Of a DNA stretch of 64,000 bases, positions 45,501 to 56,500 are shown one piece after another; position 1 is the first letter of the stretch; each line of letters opens with the position of its first letter. The DNA lies in assembly GCF_964656455.1 (NCBI RefSeq), contig NC_135716.1:108470389-108534388 (forward strand), in the 5' to 3' direction. The translations under genes were made by a program, and so were the position numbers. The notes below the pieces were generated by a model that was not told where the DNA came from, did not search any database, and was given only the letters and a program-made list of their open reading frames with translations. The stretch is from Halichoerus grypus. Its lineage: Eukaryota; Chordata; Mammalia; Carnivora; Phocidae.

Positions 45501-47907
45501 GCATTACAAGTCTCCAGTCCAGCATGCCTTCCATCCCTGTTTCCCAAATCTACCTATCAGTGTATCTAACTATCTTGATTTTGGTGAGTCAGAGAAACGG
45601 GTAAAGGGAGATAAAAAATTTGAAAGAGATGAAATGACATAATTTTGACAAAGAAATGCACACAGCAGATTGCACAGCAAACAAATAACCCCCAAAGGGA
45701 TCAAAATAAGGAAGGCAGAGTGAATCTAGACCATGGTGCATTAGGGACTATGAATCAGAAAGTTGTACATAAGGCAAATAAAAATAACCAGAGATTTAAT
45801 GGCAGGGTATGAACAATAGGTGAAAAAGACAGAAAACATCAAATGAATCGACATATTTGGAAGAAAGGCATGCTCTATGGTAAGACGAAGGATAGTGCAG
45901 GGGGAGCTAGGCATGAGACCAAAGGGAAGAAGTGCATATTTCATTTTGCCAGGGAGTGGCGGCCATTGAAAACGTAACCCATAATTATAGTAAACTCAAT
46001 AAACAAAGCAAATATAAAGAGAAGGAGAACTGGAAATAGAAAAAGGACATTATGTGGTTATTTTCTTCCCTTTAAAAGCTACATTCCTTTTAAAGCTCTT
46101 CCTTTTGTATTCCACGTTTCTCATCCTTTTATTTCTCTCCAAGAGGAAAAAACAAGCAAAAATAATTTACAATCATAGATTATCAGTACCCACAGTCCAT
46201 CTGGTTAGTTTAACCACAACAGAATGTGCGAGAGTGTTTGTATTTGGGGAGAGCCGGGCAGGCACTATTATGTACCAATGAAGCAATCTAATGTATAAAA
46301 CCCAGATTCTGTTCAGTAATAAATTCCACTGTCTATGTTATAATCCTGCTTGAAAATGCTCATAGGAATTCAACTTAAAGAATTCCCCTTCTTTTTTTTT
46401 TAAGAAGTCAATTGTTTCTGCAATGAATATTCACAATACATGTCCCCACAAAAGACAGCTAATGCATCCAAAAGTGAAACCGGTAAACAGCCACTGGCAA
46501 TAGAAATTTATGGAATTAGAAAAACTGGACTGGTTAAAATACATGACTGCATTCATTGTTGCAAAATGATTGGATTCATGTCTCATCAAATTTACATTGT
46601 GAAGACTGAATATAGTATGATTAGGCATTATTTTAACAACTACATTAAAATACAATTTAAAATAAAATGGCCCTTCATATCATACTAATATCAGTGTTTT
46701 AAATAACAAAGGGGATTTTTTTAAAGGAAAGGATTAGCATTTTGTTTCAATCAGTACAAGCAATGAGATTCCAGTTGGGGTCTCAAAGATTCAGGATTTT
46801 ATTAATATTCCAGAGATGCATTTGTGTTGCCTCTGGGTACACTGAAAAGCCACTTAAACCGCACTTAAAACAGCACTACAGGATCAAATTGATGTGCATC
46901 AACCATTTACAATAAAACTTGATTATTATAAAGGCATACATATTTGCATAATTACATGTTTGATTTTTTGATAATGCAGCATACAGGACAAAATGTTGCT
47001 TCGTGTAGAAACACATCATCAAAAAGCACCATCTGCTGTAGTATTTAATGCATTGCACACTGATCAAAAATGTTGAAGATGGATTTCTGAGTATCAAAAA
47101 GAAAGAAGCCTGAGTTGTATTTACACAGGCAGCATGGCTGGCTGGATCATGTAGAAAGGAGAAATAAAATTCAGGCAAAACATGGTATAAAAAGATAAGA
47201 GCCATACATCTTCAAACACAGAAATGAGCACTTTCACGAATATGGCATAAGACGTTTGGATATCTGTTTATATGATGTCATCCTTGCATTTAGTAAATTC
47301 TTAGAATCTAGATTCTATATTTAGAAATGAAACACTTTAGAATAATTGCTCATGAATAGGGTTATCCTTGGAGAGGCTTCCATTATGTATAGCAGTGGAT
47401 TTGGAAAGGAGAAAAAAACCCTCTATTTTTCATTGTGCACTAAAATGAGGATAGTACAACGATTATCTTGGATAGTAGAATTACAGATGAATTTTTCTTC
47501 TTTTTTTTTTTTTTTTGGCTTAAATAGTCTTCCTAATTTTTGTGTAAGGTACATTTAAAAACTATATAAAAGAAAAAGTAAAAAAAAACACATAAAAATA
47601 TAAAAGTTGAAGGTCCATTTTCTAAAGGAACTGTTCTTAGGAAAAGAAAACAAAGCCAAGAGAATACACATTAGAAATACCAACATGCAAAACAAACTTT
47701 CAGGTGCTTTGCCAAGCACTTAGCAGAGTAGAAGACATACCTGTGGGATGAATAGAAGCTATCTGGCCATGAGGGTAATGATGTTGTCTTATAGGGAAAT
47801 GAAGCTACAGATCATAAGGACATAGTGTCAAAAATGAAGTTGCGCTTCTCAGAAGGGAGAAATGACGTCTTCATCAGAACTCCATTCAGGACCTACAAGA
47901 ATTATTT
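42521..47907. other. 5.4-kb repeat-poor block, candidate regulatory DNA
   Basis: No SINE, LTR or LINE is recognised across this span. Only A-rich runs (43498-43515), a (TG)n at 45162-45189 and T-runs at 46391 and 47500-47516 stand out. The most complex parts are 44090-45070 and 46390-47340, with octamers ATTTGCAT at 44682-44689 and 46942-46949. Open frames (longest minus 46876-47205, 109 codons) have no recognisable product. Confidence 0.45.
45162..45189. repeat. Impure (TG)n microsatellite
   Basis: GTGTGTGTGTATGTGTGTGTG-type run of 28 bases with one TA interruption. Confidence 0.9.
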
Positions 47908-47925
47908 AAAACCATAAATATTCTT

Positions 47926-48142
47926 GGGGTGCCTGTGTGGCTCAGTCATTAAGCATCTGTCTTTGGCTCAGGTCATGATCCCAGGGTCCTGGGATCGAGC
48001 CCCGCGTTGGGCTCCCTGCTCCTCCCCGCTCCCTGGGAGGCCTGCTTCTCCTTCTCCCACCCCCCTGCTTGTGTTCCCTCTCCAGCTGTCTGTCTCTCTC
48101 TGTCAAATAAATAAATAAAATCTTAAAAAAAATAAATAAATA
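47926..48142 (+). mobile_element. CAN-SINE, young, exact 18-bp TSD
   Basis: AAACCATAAATATTCTTG is repeated exactly at 47908-47925 and 48143-48160. The head has GGGGTGCCTGTGTGGCTCAG. The B-box region GGATCGAGCCCC is intact. A short CTCCCCGCTCC duplication sits in the body near 48020. Confidence 0.96.
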
Positions 48143-48160
48143 AAACCATAAATATTCTTG

Positions 48161-50102
48161 TCTAAGCCTTTTGCCATGTGAGTCCCCAGGAAGGCTTGAC
48201 TTAAGAAAAGGAGTCCTCTACATGAAGAATAAGTTGTAAATTAGGGAAATTGGAAAATAGTGAACTTGAGATGAATTAAATTGGTGTCCTACCCCTAGTT
48301 CCAAGCCAAAAAAAAAAAAAAAAAGTTGAAATATTACTCTAATCACAGATTTGTTATTATAGACAGAAGAAATCAAATCTTGTTTGTATTCCATATAAAT
48401 ATTGGGAATTAACAAAAGTTTAATAATACTATCAGTTTTATCTAATTAGGAGTCCTAAGGGTGGAGAGGGGAAATGTTCTGAGGAAAAGTTCTAAAAGCT
48501 TTCCAAAATGAGAAACCTGGGACCCAAAGTGAGCAAAGGCCATAAATCAAATACTGGAAAACCCCACTTTGGACTGATTCTGGGGAATCCTGGACCTAGT
48601 GTTCCTTTGACATTGATAACTTCATACCCATTGTTTCCTGTCTGGAACCCACTGCAGAAAGTTATTATACGCACACAAACAGAAATGGTCACGTAGATTC
48701 TCTGGCAGGTGAAAGAAGGCCTGTGGGGAGGAGTTGGCTGTTCTCTGTAGATGTTCTGTTTGCTCATCATGCACCTGAACATCAGAGAAGACACTGCATA
48801 AGGGCGATAGCTACAGACACCAGCCAGGCACGTCTTACAGCTTACGATCCAAGGGCAAATCAGCTGTCTTGGTAAGGGACATTTTAACACACTTAAGGTA
48901 TGGAAATGCGTGTTTGTATGTGTGTTGTGTGTTGGGAGAAAAGCATTTGGAAAATATGCTCTCAGACACTAGAAAAAAAGGGAGATTCATTTTTTTTTTT
49001 TGCCTGTAAGTATTAGTATTAGACTCCCTTTTAGGGGTTTCACTATTTATTTTCAAAGTCTCTTTTTCATTTTTAATAACAATTTCTTTTCAAATTATGA
49101 AAATAATACATATTTAAGGAGAAAATCCATAGTTATAGGAAAGGAGAAAGAAGGAAATTATCAGTAATCTGACTTTTCACCTACTTAGCTTTTAAATTTC
49201 TCATAGTAAAGTGAGAAAATATTTTTTAAAATGAAAAACAACAACTTTGATTCATTTAGAACTCCCCCTTTTTAAAAAAAGAAATAAGCATTTTATGACA
49301 AAATAAATATTAATTGTAGAAATTCATACAACACTGGAAAAATACATGGTACCCTCACTTTGAACAGCCTTCTTCCGGCCTCATTTGGCTAATGCTCTTT
49401 TCACCTGGGTAAGGAAATCACAGGGCCAGGGGAAAGTGCTCCAACCCACTTGTAGAACATGCTCCAAGGAACCAGGGGCAGAATTTTCTGCCTGGAGTCC
49501 ACCTCCAAAGCCTTCACATCTTCCCTGGACATTCTAAGTGAGGGTTACATTGCAGTTGGGTACATCTTCAGGTCTGCACGGTACCCAAGGGACAGCTGAC
49601 TACAGATGATATGGAGAGAACTTGGACGGTCAAGGCTGAGATGTCCACACAGGTAATCATGAGGCCCTTATGAGGTGAGACACAGCTTAAGGTGGTAAGA
49701 GAAGTGAAGTGGGCAGCAAGATGAGGACTGGAGTAGAACTCAGCAGAGTCTGAAAATAATGAATTTGAATCTGGCCATCCAGGTCATTATGAAGATATAT
49801 TTGTTAAGGAGGGGGAATAGAACATGTCTTACTTAATAGTTTTACTAGCTTGATTTATAACCCTTAAAGATTTTGACATATGGTATATTGGCCTACATAT
49901 GTGCTTTTGCTACTGAAACTGAAAAGGTTAGGGGCAAGACTGATGGCAACAGAATGTTTTCATACGGTTTTTGTGCAGGAAAGCGGCAGTAGCTTAGTTC
50001 TGAATATTTCCATGTTTCCTCCTGGAAAACAAACAAGCAATAAGAGAACATACAAAAATGGTCACAAATTCTATTTTCATAGAAACTAGGAAACAGGAAA
50101 AA
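48161..50102. other. Unassigned non-coding stretch
   Basis: A18 run at 48307-48324 and T-run near 48989. The frames minus 48492-48890 (132 codons) and plus 48508-48696 overlap and have no recognised domain. 49350-49790 is relatively GC-balanced but unassigned. Confidence 0.5.
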
Positions 50103-50161
50103 ATGTATGTATGTATATATAAATATGTATATATGTATATATATATATACATATATACATT
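50103..50161. repeat. TA/TG microsatellite with 36-bp palindrome
   Basis: ATGTATGTATGTATATATAA-type run. Positions 50126-50161 form a perfect palindrome (half-site ATGTATATATGTATATAT). Confidence 0.93.
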
Positions 50162-51047
50162 CAAAGTAATTGAGACCAAGGGAACTATCAGACTGCCCTG
50201 TAGAACACCGAGACAGACTAGTGAGAAGGTGGAGGTAGGCTGAGAGGCCGAGTGGATACAGATCTCACAAATCCTCAGAAAACATACATTACGTAAAGGA
50301 GACAACTCTATCCCGAGCAGGAAGAAGTAGGCTGAGATTTAACAGGAGCCAAATCGTGGAAGAGGCAGATTGAGAGGTCAGGAAAGTGCCCAGTGGTCCC
50401 AAAGATAAGTCTGGGAATGCTATAGCAAAAACAAACAACATATAATAAGTAAGTCAATAAAAGTACCTTCAAAAAAGAGTGGATAATTTTGGAAAGCAAG
50501 GCTTGTACCCCTATAGGTAGGGAAAGAGCATCAGCTGGTGAAGGAACCAGGCAAATGTAGGATTGGCTGATTAAATCCTCCTGAATTAAATGTGGTTCTA
50601 GAAGAATTGAACCATATTTTAAAGAAAATATCTATCTCTGTAGCAACCAAAGGTGTCTTTGACCTCTAAAGGCTTGAGGGATACACTGTCACTTCTTTCT
50701 CTAAGAAACTCTAGCTATTACCAAATCCAGAATAATCCAACTCATTCAATACAAGTATTAAATAAGGAATAAGCACAGCACATATACAAAGACACAAGGA
50801 AAAATGTTTTTAAAAATGAGCAAAACTTTTCTGCAAATGAAATTTCAATAGGAAGAAAATTATCCACAAAGCAGATGAAAATTATAACTCAATATTAAAA
50901 CTATCCTGAAACAATTACTGTTAGAAAACCACAAAACAGAAATAGATCAAGGAAGTGTTGCTTATACTACAGGTGTCAAGAATAGGAGAAGGTAAAGCAG
51001 GTACTGGTAGATTTCAAGAAAGAAATGAATAAAATAAAATTACTTCA
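50162..51047. other. Unassigned stretch with coding-like remnant at its right end
   Basis: Purine-rich sequence from about 50860 gives broken, coiled-coil-like translations (see findings). No family name could be given. Confidence 0.35.
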
Positions 51048-51060
51048 GAAATGACTATTA

Positions 51061-51271
51061 GGGGCGCCTGGGTGGTTCAGTTGGTTAAGCGACTGCCTTC
51101 GGCTCAGGTCATGATCCTGGAGTCCCGGGATCGGGTCCCGCATCGGGCTCCCTGCTCGGCAGGGAGTCTGCTTCTCCCTCTGACCCTCCCCCCTCTCATG
51201 CTGTCTCTCATTCTCTCTCTCTGAAATAAATAAATAAATAAATAATCTTTAAAAAATATTAAAAAAAAAAA
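51061..51271 (+). mobile_element. CAN-SINE, young
   Basis: The duplication AGAAATGACTATTA is at 51047-51060 and 51272-51285. The body has CTCTCATGCTGTCTCTCATT, the same subtype as 34013. The tail is (AAAT)n plus AATCTTT and A12. Confidence 0.95.
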
Positions 51272-51531
51272 AGAAATGACTATTAGCATGAGCTAATAGA
51301 CATTGCAGAGACTAAGAGACAAGGGTAGAAAATAGAAAAGCAAAGTGAAACAGGAACGAGGGAAGAAGTTAAAAAATAATCACAGAGAAAAAAATGGGGA
51401 GTATAGAAGACAAAGGAAATCCAATTTGTGCATTAGTAAATTACCCCAAAAGAAGACCAAAAAAAAAGAAAAAATGTATAATTTAAGAAAGTTCTTGAAA
51501 TGGAAGAAGACAAAAATTATATATATAAAAT

Positions 51532-51697
51532 GGGGTGCTGGGTGGCTCAGTCAGTTGAACGTCTGACTCTTGATTTCAGCTCAGGTCATGATCTCAGGCT
51601 CTGTGCTCTGTGCAGAGTCTGCTTGAGATTCTCTCTTTCCCTCTGTCTCTCGCTGCCCACCCCCCACTCACCCTCTCTCTCAAAATAAATAAAATCT
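51532..51697 (+). mobile_element. CAN-SINE with B-box deletion
   Basis: The sequence jumps from CATGATCTCAGG to CTCTGTGCTCTGTGCAGAG near 51598, missing about 26 nt that include the B-box segment GGATCGAGCCCC. No clear target duplication, because both flanks are TA-rich. Confidence 0.9.
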
Positions 51698-51841
51698 TAA
51701 AATATATATAATATATATATATATAATGAAGATATATAAATTATAAATGTAATATAGTGTATGTGTATATATATTTTACATATATACTATACATATACTA
51801 CATATATATAGTGTATATATATATATATATATGATATAATG
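51698..51841. repeat. TA-rich microsatellite grown from SINE tail
   Basis: About 140 bp of TATATA/TATACATA/GTGTATAT units start directly at the AAATCTTAAAAT tail of the SINE. Confidence 0.9.
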
Positions 51842-52234
51842 TTCTGTTTTTTTGGAGAACCCTAATAGAGTATTCAAAATGAAATACAATGTTAGAGTCT
51901 TTTAGCACAATCAAAGATAATCAGGATATTATTTCTTCTGAGAATGAATTTTTAAATGTCAAACTTCGGGTATTCATGGTTTCAAGCCACTTTCTATTCT
52001 ATTCTTATGCAAAAGGTCAGTAAGTAGAGATGCTAATGTGCCAAAGTAGGCTAGAGTAGATAATGGCATAATAGTCCCAGGAATGCTGGTAACTGTTTCT
52101 TGAAGTATTGCTGACTTTGAAGTGAAATTTTATCCCAAAGTGGTGCTATCTTCTGCACCTCACTCTTTGATCCTACATGTCACCTCAGGCAATCTATTTT
52201 CAGTCAATCAAAAAAAACGCTTATATGACTGCAA
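51842..52234. other. Unassigned non-coding stretch
   Basis: No repeat or coding signal recognised. Confidence 0.5.
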
Positions 52235-54110
52235 AAATCATTAAGTTATTCAACAAATAATTATTTAGTGCTACTAGGTGACAAGCACTCTGACAGGCAC
52301 TGGATATATTTTGGTCAATTATGCAGAGCCTTCTACAGAGCCAACTTGAAGAAATAGCAAGAAAAAATAGCAACAAAATGAGTAGATAAATACGTAATTA
52401 TAAATTACAGAAACAAACAGGACACAGAGATAAAGAATGAATGGGAAATTGACAAAGTTAAGTCACCAGGGAAGATTTCTCTGAAAAGATGACATTAAGC
52501 AAGGACCTAAGGGACATATTAAGTCCTTTGTGAGAACATCAGGGAGAGTGGAGTTCTAAGCAAAGGAGACACTGTGTGAAGGATTGAGATGAGAAAGAAA
52601 CCAACTTGCTTGAGAAAATATCAGGAGTCAGTGAGTCTAAAGTGTGGGAAGTGAGGGAAAACTTTTGTGTAGGCTTAGCTTGGGGATCTGGATAGGAGGT
52701 TGACCAGCAAGGCTTATAGCCACATCAGTAAGCCTGGACTTAAGACAAAGTGCAAAGTGAGATTTTATGTCAGGAGTGTCATGCTGAGATCTGTGTTTCA
52801 AGAAAGACTTCCTGTGGTTATGTAGAGAATCAATTAGGGATGGGCATGGCTATGTTCTGTGTGCATGGAGATAAGTTTGGGGGTATTGCAGCAGCGAAGT
52901 TTAAGAACATGATAACTTGGACAGTGAAGTTGTGATGGTGAAGGTGACCTTGAAATACATTTAGAAGACGGAGATGATGGGACTTAGTGATCAATTAGTT
53001 GTAGAGGAAGAGAGACAGGAAGGAATTATGAGTGACTCCCAGGTTTCATGTCTGAACAACCAGGTAGTTGATGGTGCCAAAGACAGGGAAGATGGAAGGA
53101 GGTTTTCAGAGGCAAATAAAAACTGGGTCTTGGATATAGTTATGTGAGTTGACCATGAAGCAACCATGAAAGTGTGTTACATAGATAGCTATATCAGTCA
53201 AGAGGTCAGAGGAAAGGTTAGAACTAGAGATACAAATGTAAGCGTTGTTGGCCTGAAAATAGTATTTTAAGTCATGAAGATGGATAACATCTTGGGGTTT
53301 AGAATCAGAGTACTAAAAAAAAAATCAGTTTTAGAGATATGATAGAGGAGATGCAAAGAGGACTTAGAAGGAATGGGTAGAGAAGCAGGGAAAAAACGGG
53401 AAAATATGGAATCAGGTAAGCTGAGAACAGACAGAACTTTGAGAGAAGAATTGGTCAATTATTGAATGTTGTTGAAAGTTCTGAGGTAAAAATGTGGGTT
53501 TCATAATATGGAGGCTATCAGTGACCAATTGGGTTGTGAGGATGAATACTAGTTTCAAGTGAATTACAAAGTGGGCATGAAGTGAAAAAAGTGAAGGCAC
53601 TGTGTATATATAACTGTTTTATGGGGTTTTATTGTGAAATAGAAGAATGAGATGGTAGCTGGAAGGAGATACGGATTGATACAGAACTTTTTAACTTTAT
53701 TTTTAGGACAGTTATACTAGATTATGTTATATGCTGGTGGGAATAATTCAGAGAGAATAATTCATAGAGAAGGTATGACAGAAGCCTTTAAGTTCCTGAG
53801 AAGTTGAGAGGAATGGAATCCTAAGCACAAAGGAGGGACGGGCCTTTGATGAAAAGAAGACACATTCAGTTGTAAAGAGGGAAGGAGACAATAGGAATTG
53901 TGGATAGAAGCTTTCAGATTTCTGGGTAGAAAGCCCCTATTCTTCTCAATGAAGTATGCAGAAAGAGAGTAGTGTGTGGTACCTTCAAGGAAAGGTGATG
54001 GTTGAACAGAGTCTTTGAAGAAAAAGAGGTGTTCACCAATCTGGTGGTGGTGCATGGGAGGAGAAATGGGGCAGAGTCAAGGGCATTTGATGAAGAACCA
54101 TATGTTGACA
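52235..54110 (-). mobile_element. Long L2 LINE copy (antisense)
   Basis: On the plus strand, in the order expected for an antisense L2: TTCAACAAATAATTATTTAGTGC (52240), CAGGGAAGATTTCTCTGAAAAGATGACATT (52467), GAGTGACTCCCAGGTTTCATG (53030), TTGATGGTGCCAAAGACAGGGAAGA (53068), ATTGAATGTTGTTGAAAGTTCTGAGG (53460), GGCTATCAGTGACC (53512), GATGGTAGCTGGAAGGAGAT (53650). This takes it from the 3' end well into the reverse-transcriptase part. Frames on the minus strand are short and broken. Confidence 0.75.
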
Positions 54111-54179
54111 AAGTCACCAAAAAAAAAAAAGATGACAATAATCCTAGTGCATTAGGCAACATTAAATAGATTCAATACA

Positions 54180-54620
54180 TTAAGAGAGCTGGAGCAAAGG
54201 GTGCAAGAGTTTGGATAGTATTCTGTAGGCAGTATGGCACCCCTGCAAGCTGTAGGCAGTCCTAAGAAAAATGTTACTCAGACTACATTGCAGATCATGC
54301 ATTTGAGAGAGGCAAAACTGGCGACAATCAGTAAGGAGATTACTGTAGTGGTCCAGGTGAGAGATGATCATATCCTGAATCAAGGCAGTAGCAGCAGGAA
54401 TAGAGGGGAAAACACAGATCAGAAAGGGATTCAGAAAGTTTATTTGACAGGCCCTAGTTATCAAATAGTGATAGGGAAACCAAACAGTGAGAGGAGGTGA
54501 AAGTCTAGGTGATAATTTTGATGTGTAGCTACAGTTAAAGTGCAACAGAGAAGGAACAGCTAAAAGAGGGGGAGAAGAATCAGGAAGAAATGGGGTTGTT
54601 GTGCAGTCAAGGTAAGAGAG
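54180..54620 (-). mobile_element. Second L2 RT-region copy (antisense)
   Basis: GGAGATTACTGTAGTGGTCCAGGTGAGAGATGATC (54336) corresponds to a part of L2 that lies 3' of segments already passed near 53460-53700, so this is a second copy or a rearranged one. The minus-strand frame 54180-54545 (121 codons) contains ALIQDMIISHLDHYSNLL, which resembles the L2 RT C-terminal motif ALVQATIISRLDYCNSLL. Confidence 0.7.
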
Positions 54621-55021
54621 ACCATAAGAATGACCATATCAAAGGCACAGGAAGGTAAAGACCATGGGACCTGAAACAGAAAATTATCCATTGTAACTAT
54701 TATTTGCAAAAAGGAAATATAGAGTTGGTAATAAAGAATTCTGAAAAGTAAATAAAAGTCAGTTTTAAGGGACTCATCATTACAAATTTGTTGAGCATAA
54801 AATAAAGTGAATATCAATGGCATCTGTGTTATTTCATGTTAGTAAATGTAAAACAATTATATAACTTTTCAGATTCACTCAGTATCTTACTCCCCAAACT
54901 GTTTTCCTCTAAAGGTCATAAGTTCCTCAAACATAATTTCTCCTTCCCATGGGGATTTTCAGGAACATAACCTTCAAGGTTGGAAAGGAAATACTCTATC
55001 TGAGAATAGATTCTGCAATCA

Positions 55022-55125
55022 GTGAGCCACTGAACCTCCCTTTTGTTTCCTCATCTGTAAAATGAAGTATTTGAATTAGATGACCTCTAGGGTCTCTTCC
55101 ATGGTGAGACATCTATGAGTCTGTG
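55022..55125 (+). repeat. MIR-family fragment
   Basis: CTCCCTTTTGTTTCCTCATCTGTAAAATGAAG, GAATTAGATGACCTCTAGGGTCTCTTCC matches the MIR3/MIRc-type 3' half. Confidence 0.7.
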
Positions 55126-56159
55126 AATTTAACCATTATCTCCAAAATGTTCCTGCGACTCTCCTAGTGCTCTTGGCAACGAGACTGAAAGTGATGGGTC
55201 TGCAGACCACGGCCAGCCTGCCTGCCTGTTGTTTACTTAAATAAGTTTCTTCTCCCTTTGTGTCCTGATCTCCACTTTTGTGAAAACAGAGACACATTTG
55301 CAAAGACATAGCCTAGAACTATAGAAACTGAACAAGTAAGGTGCTTTGCACAAAGTAAACACCAAAGCTTTTCTGGACTGGGTGAATATAGAAATAAATA
55401 CACAGAGGTTGTCTGTTCCTCTGTGCCAGATTCCGCTAGACTCCCTTCTCTAGCTGCCCAACCGTCTACCTGTTTTTGAGTATCTCCAGACAGGGGAACT
55501 CCGAATCTCACAGGGGTACCAGTGAGTCTTTCCAGCTGACACAGATGGGGACAGTAGTGCAGCTGGGAAGGGAATCTGAGTAGCATTTCCAATGAGGCGG
55601 GGCAGTGCCAGATGGCAGTGTGAAAGGGAAGAAGCAGGAAATCCAGTCTGAGAAGCTGAACTTGAGGAGGGTTGAGGGGCTTCCAGGGAAACACAGTGAA
55701 GGAAGAATAATGAAAGTAATGCTAATGTAAAATAATGTAAAGCTCTATCAGGATACATCCTAGGAATTTTACAGGAAAAAGAAATGTTTATTCTTAAAAC
55801 AAAAACAAATAAGCTCTGTTTCCACTGTGGTTTGCTACTTCTGAAAGCCTTAGCTCCATTTCACTCTTCAGCCAAATAGGAGACTCTGTTCACTTTTTAC
55901 ATAGCCCTCTTAGGTTTTCCCAAAGAATAACCTAAAAATTGCCTTTATAATAGCTTTGCTCACAAGTCATGGGATACTTTCCATCATGAGCATGCCAGAT
56001 CTTCAAGTATCTGCAGATGTCAATTATATCATCTATTTTTTTAAATTATGTAATAGTCCAGGCACCAAAAATGATTTTGAGTATATGGACTCTGCTTAAG
56101 GACCAAGGCATCACAGATTGAATTCAAATCGTCTTGTGCCCCTTGTGATGTCATTTCCT
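55126..56159. other. Unassigned non-coding stretch
   Basis: Minus-strand frames 55233-55694 (153 codons) and 55450-55758 (102 codons) overlap. Neither has a domain I recognise and no splice or start context supports them. Confidence 0.5.
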
Positions 56160-56500
56160 TTTCTCCTGAAGCTAATGCATCTCCCTGAATTTGTCTGTAT
56201 TATTCTGATGCATATTTTTAATTTTTACTGCAAATGAATGTATTCACAAAAGGTATAGTTCACATTTTTGTTTTTAAGCTTTATATACGTGGTATTATAC
56301 TGCACCTCTCTAGTTCTGCAACTTGCCTTTTCTCTTAAAATTCTACATTTGGGATTTTATCCATGTTGCTAAGTGGAACTCAAGTGTCTTTTTTAACTGG
56401 TGTATCCAAATGTATAAATGTACCACAGTGTATTCATTATTTCCCTGGACAGTTAGAGGGATGATCTGCTGTCCTTGAAAGGGGAAATCTTCAACTGCCT
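56160..56500. repeat. Probable old L1M-type fragment
   Basis: TGGTATTATACTGCACC, AACTTGCCTTTTCTC, GGGATTTTATCCATGTTGC and TGTACCACAGTGTATTCATTATTTCCC occur in the order of a common old-LINE segment. Confidence 0.55.

Noticed and set aside
39122..46949. Three ATTTGCAT octamers as a POU-factor array
   Set aside because: They are several kilobases apart, and a few octamers are expected by chance in 64 kb of AT-rich DNA.
48492..48890. 132-codon minus-strand frame, and a GTAAGG donor-like site at 48872 on the plus strand
   Set aside because: No recognisable protein and no matching acceptor or frame. A lone donor-like hexamer is expected by chance.
55233..55758. Minus-strand frames of 153 and 102 codons
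   Set aside because: No recognised domain. Overlapping frames with similar composition suggest a locally stop-poor stretch.
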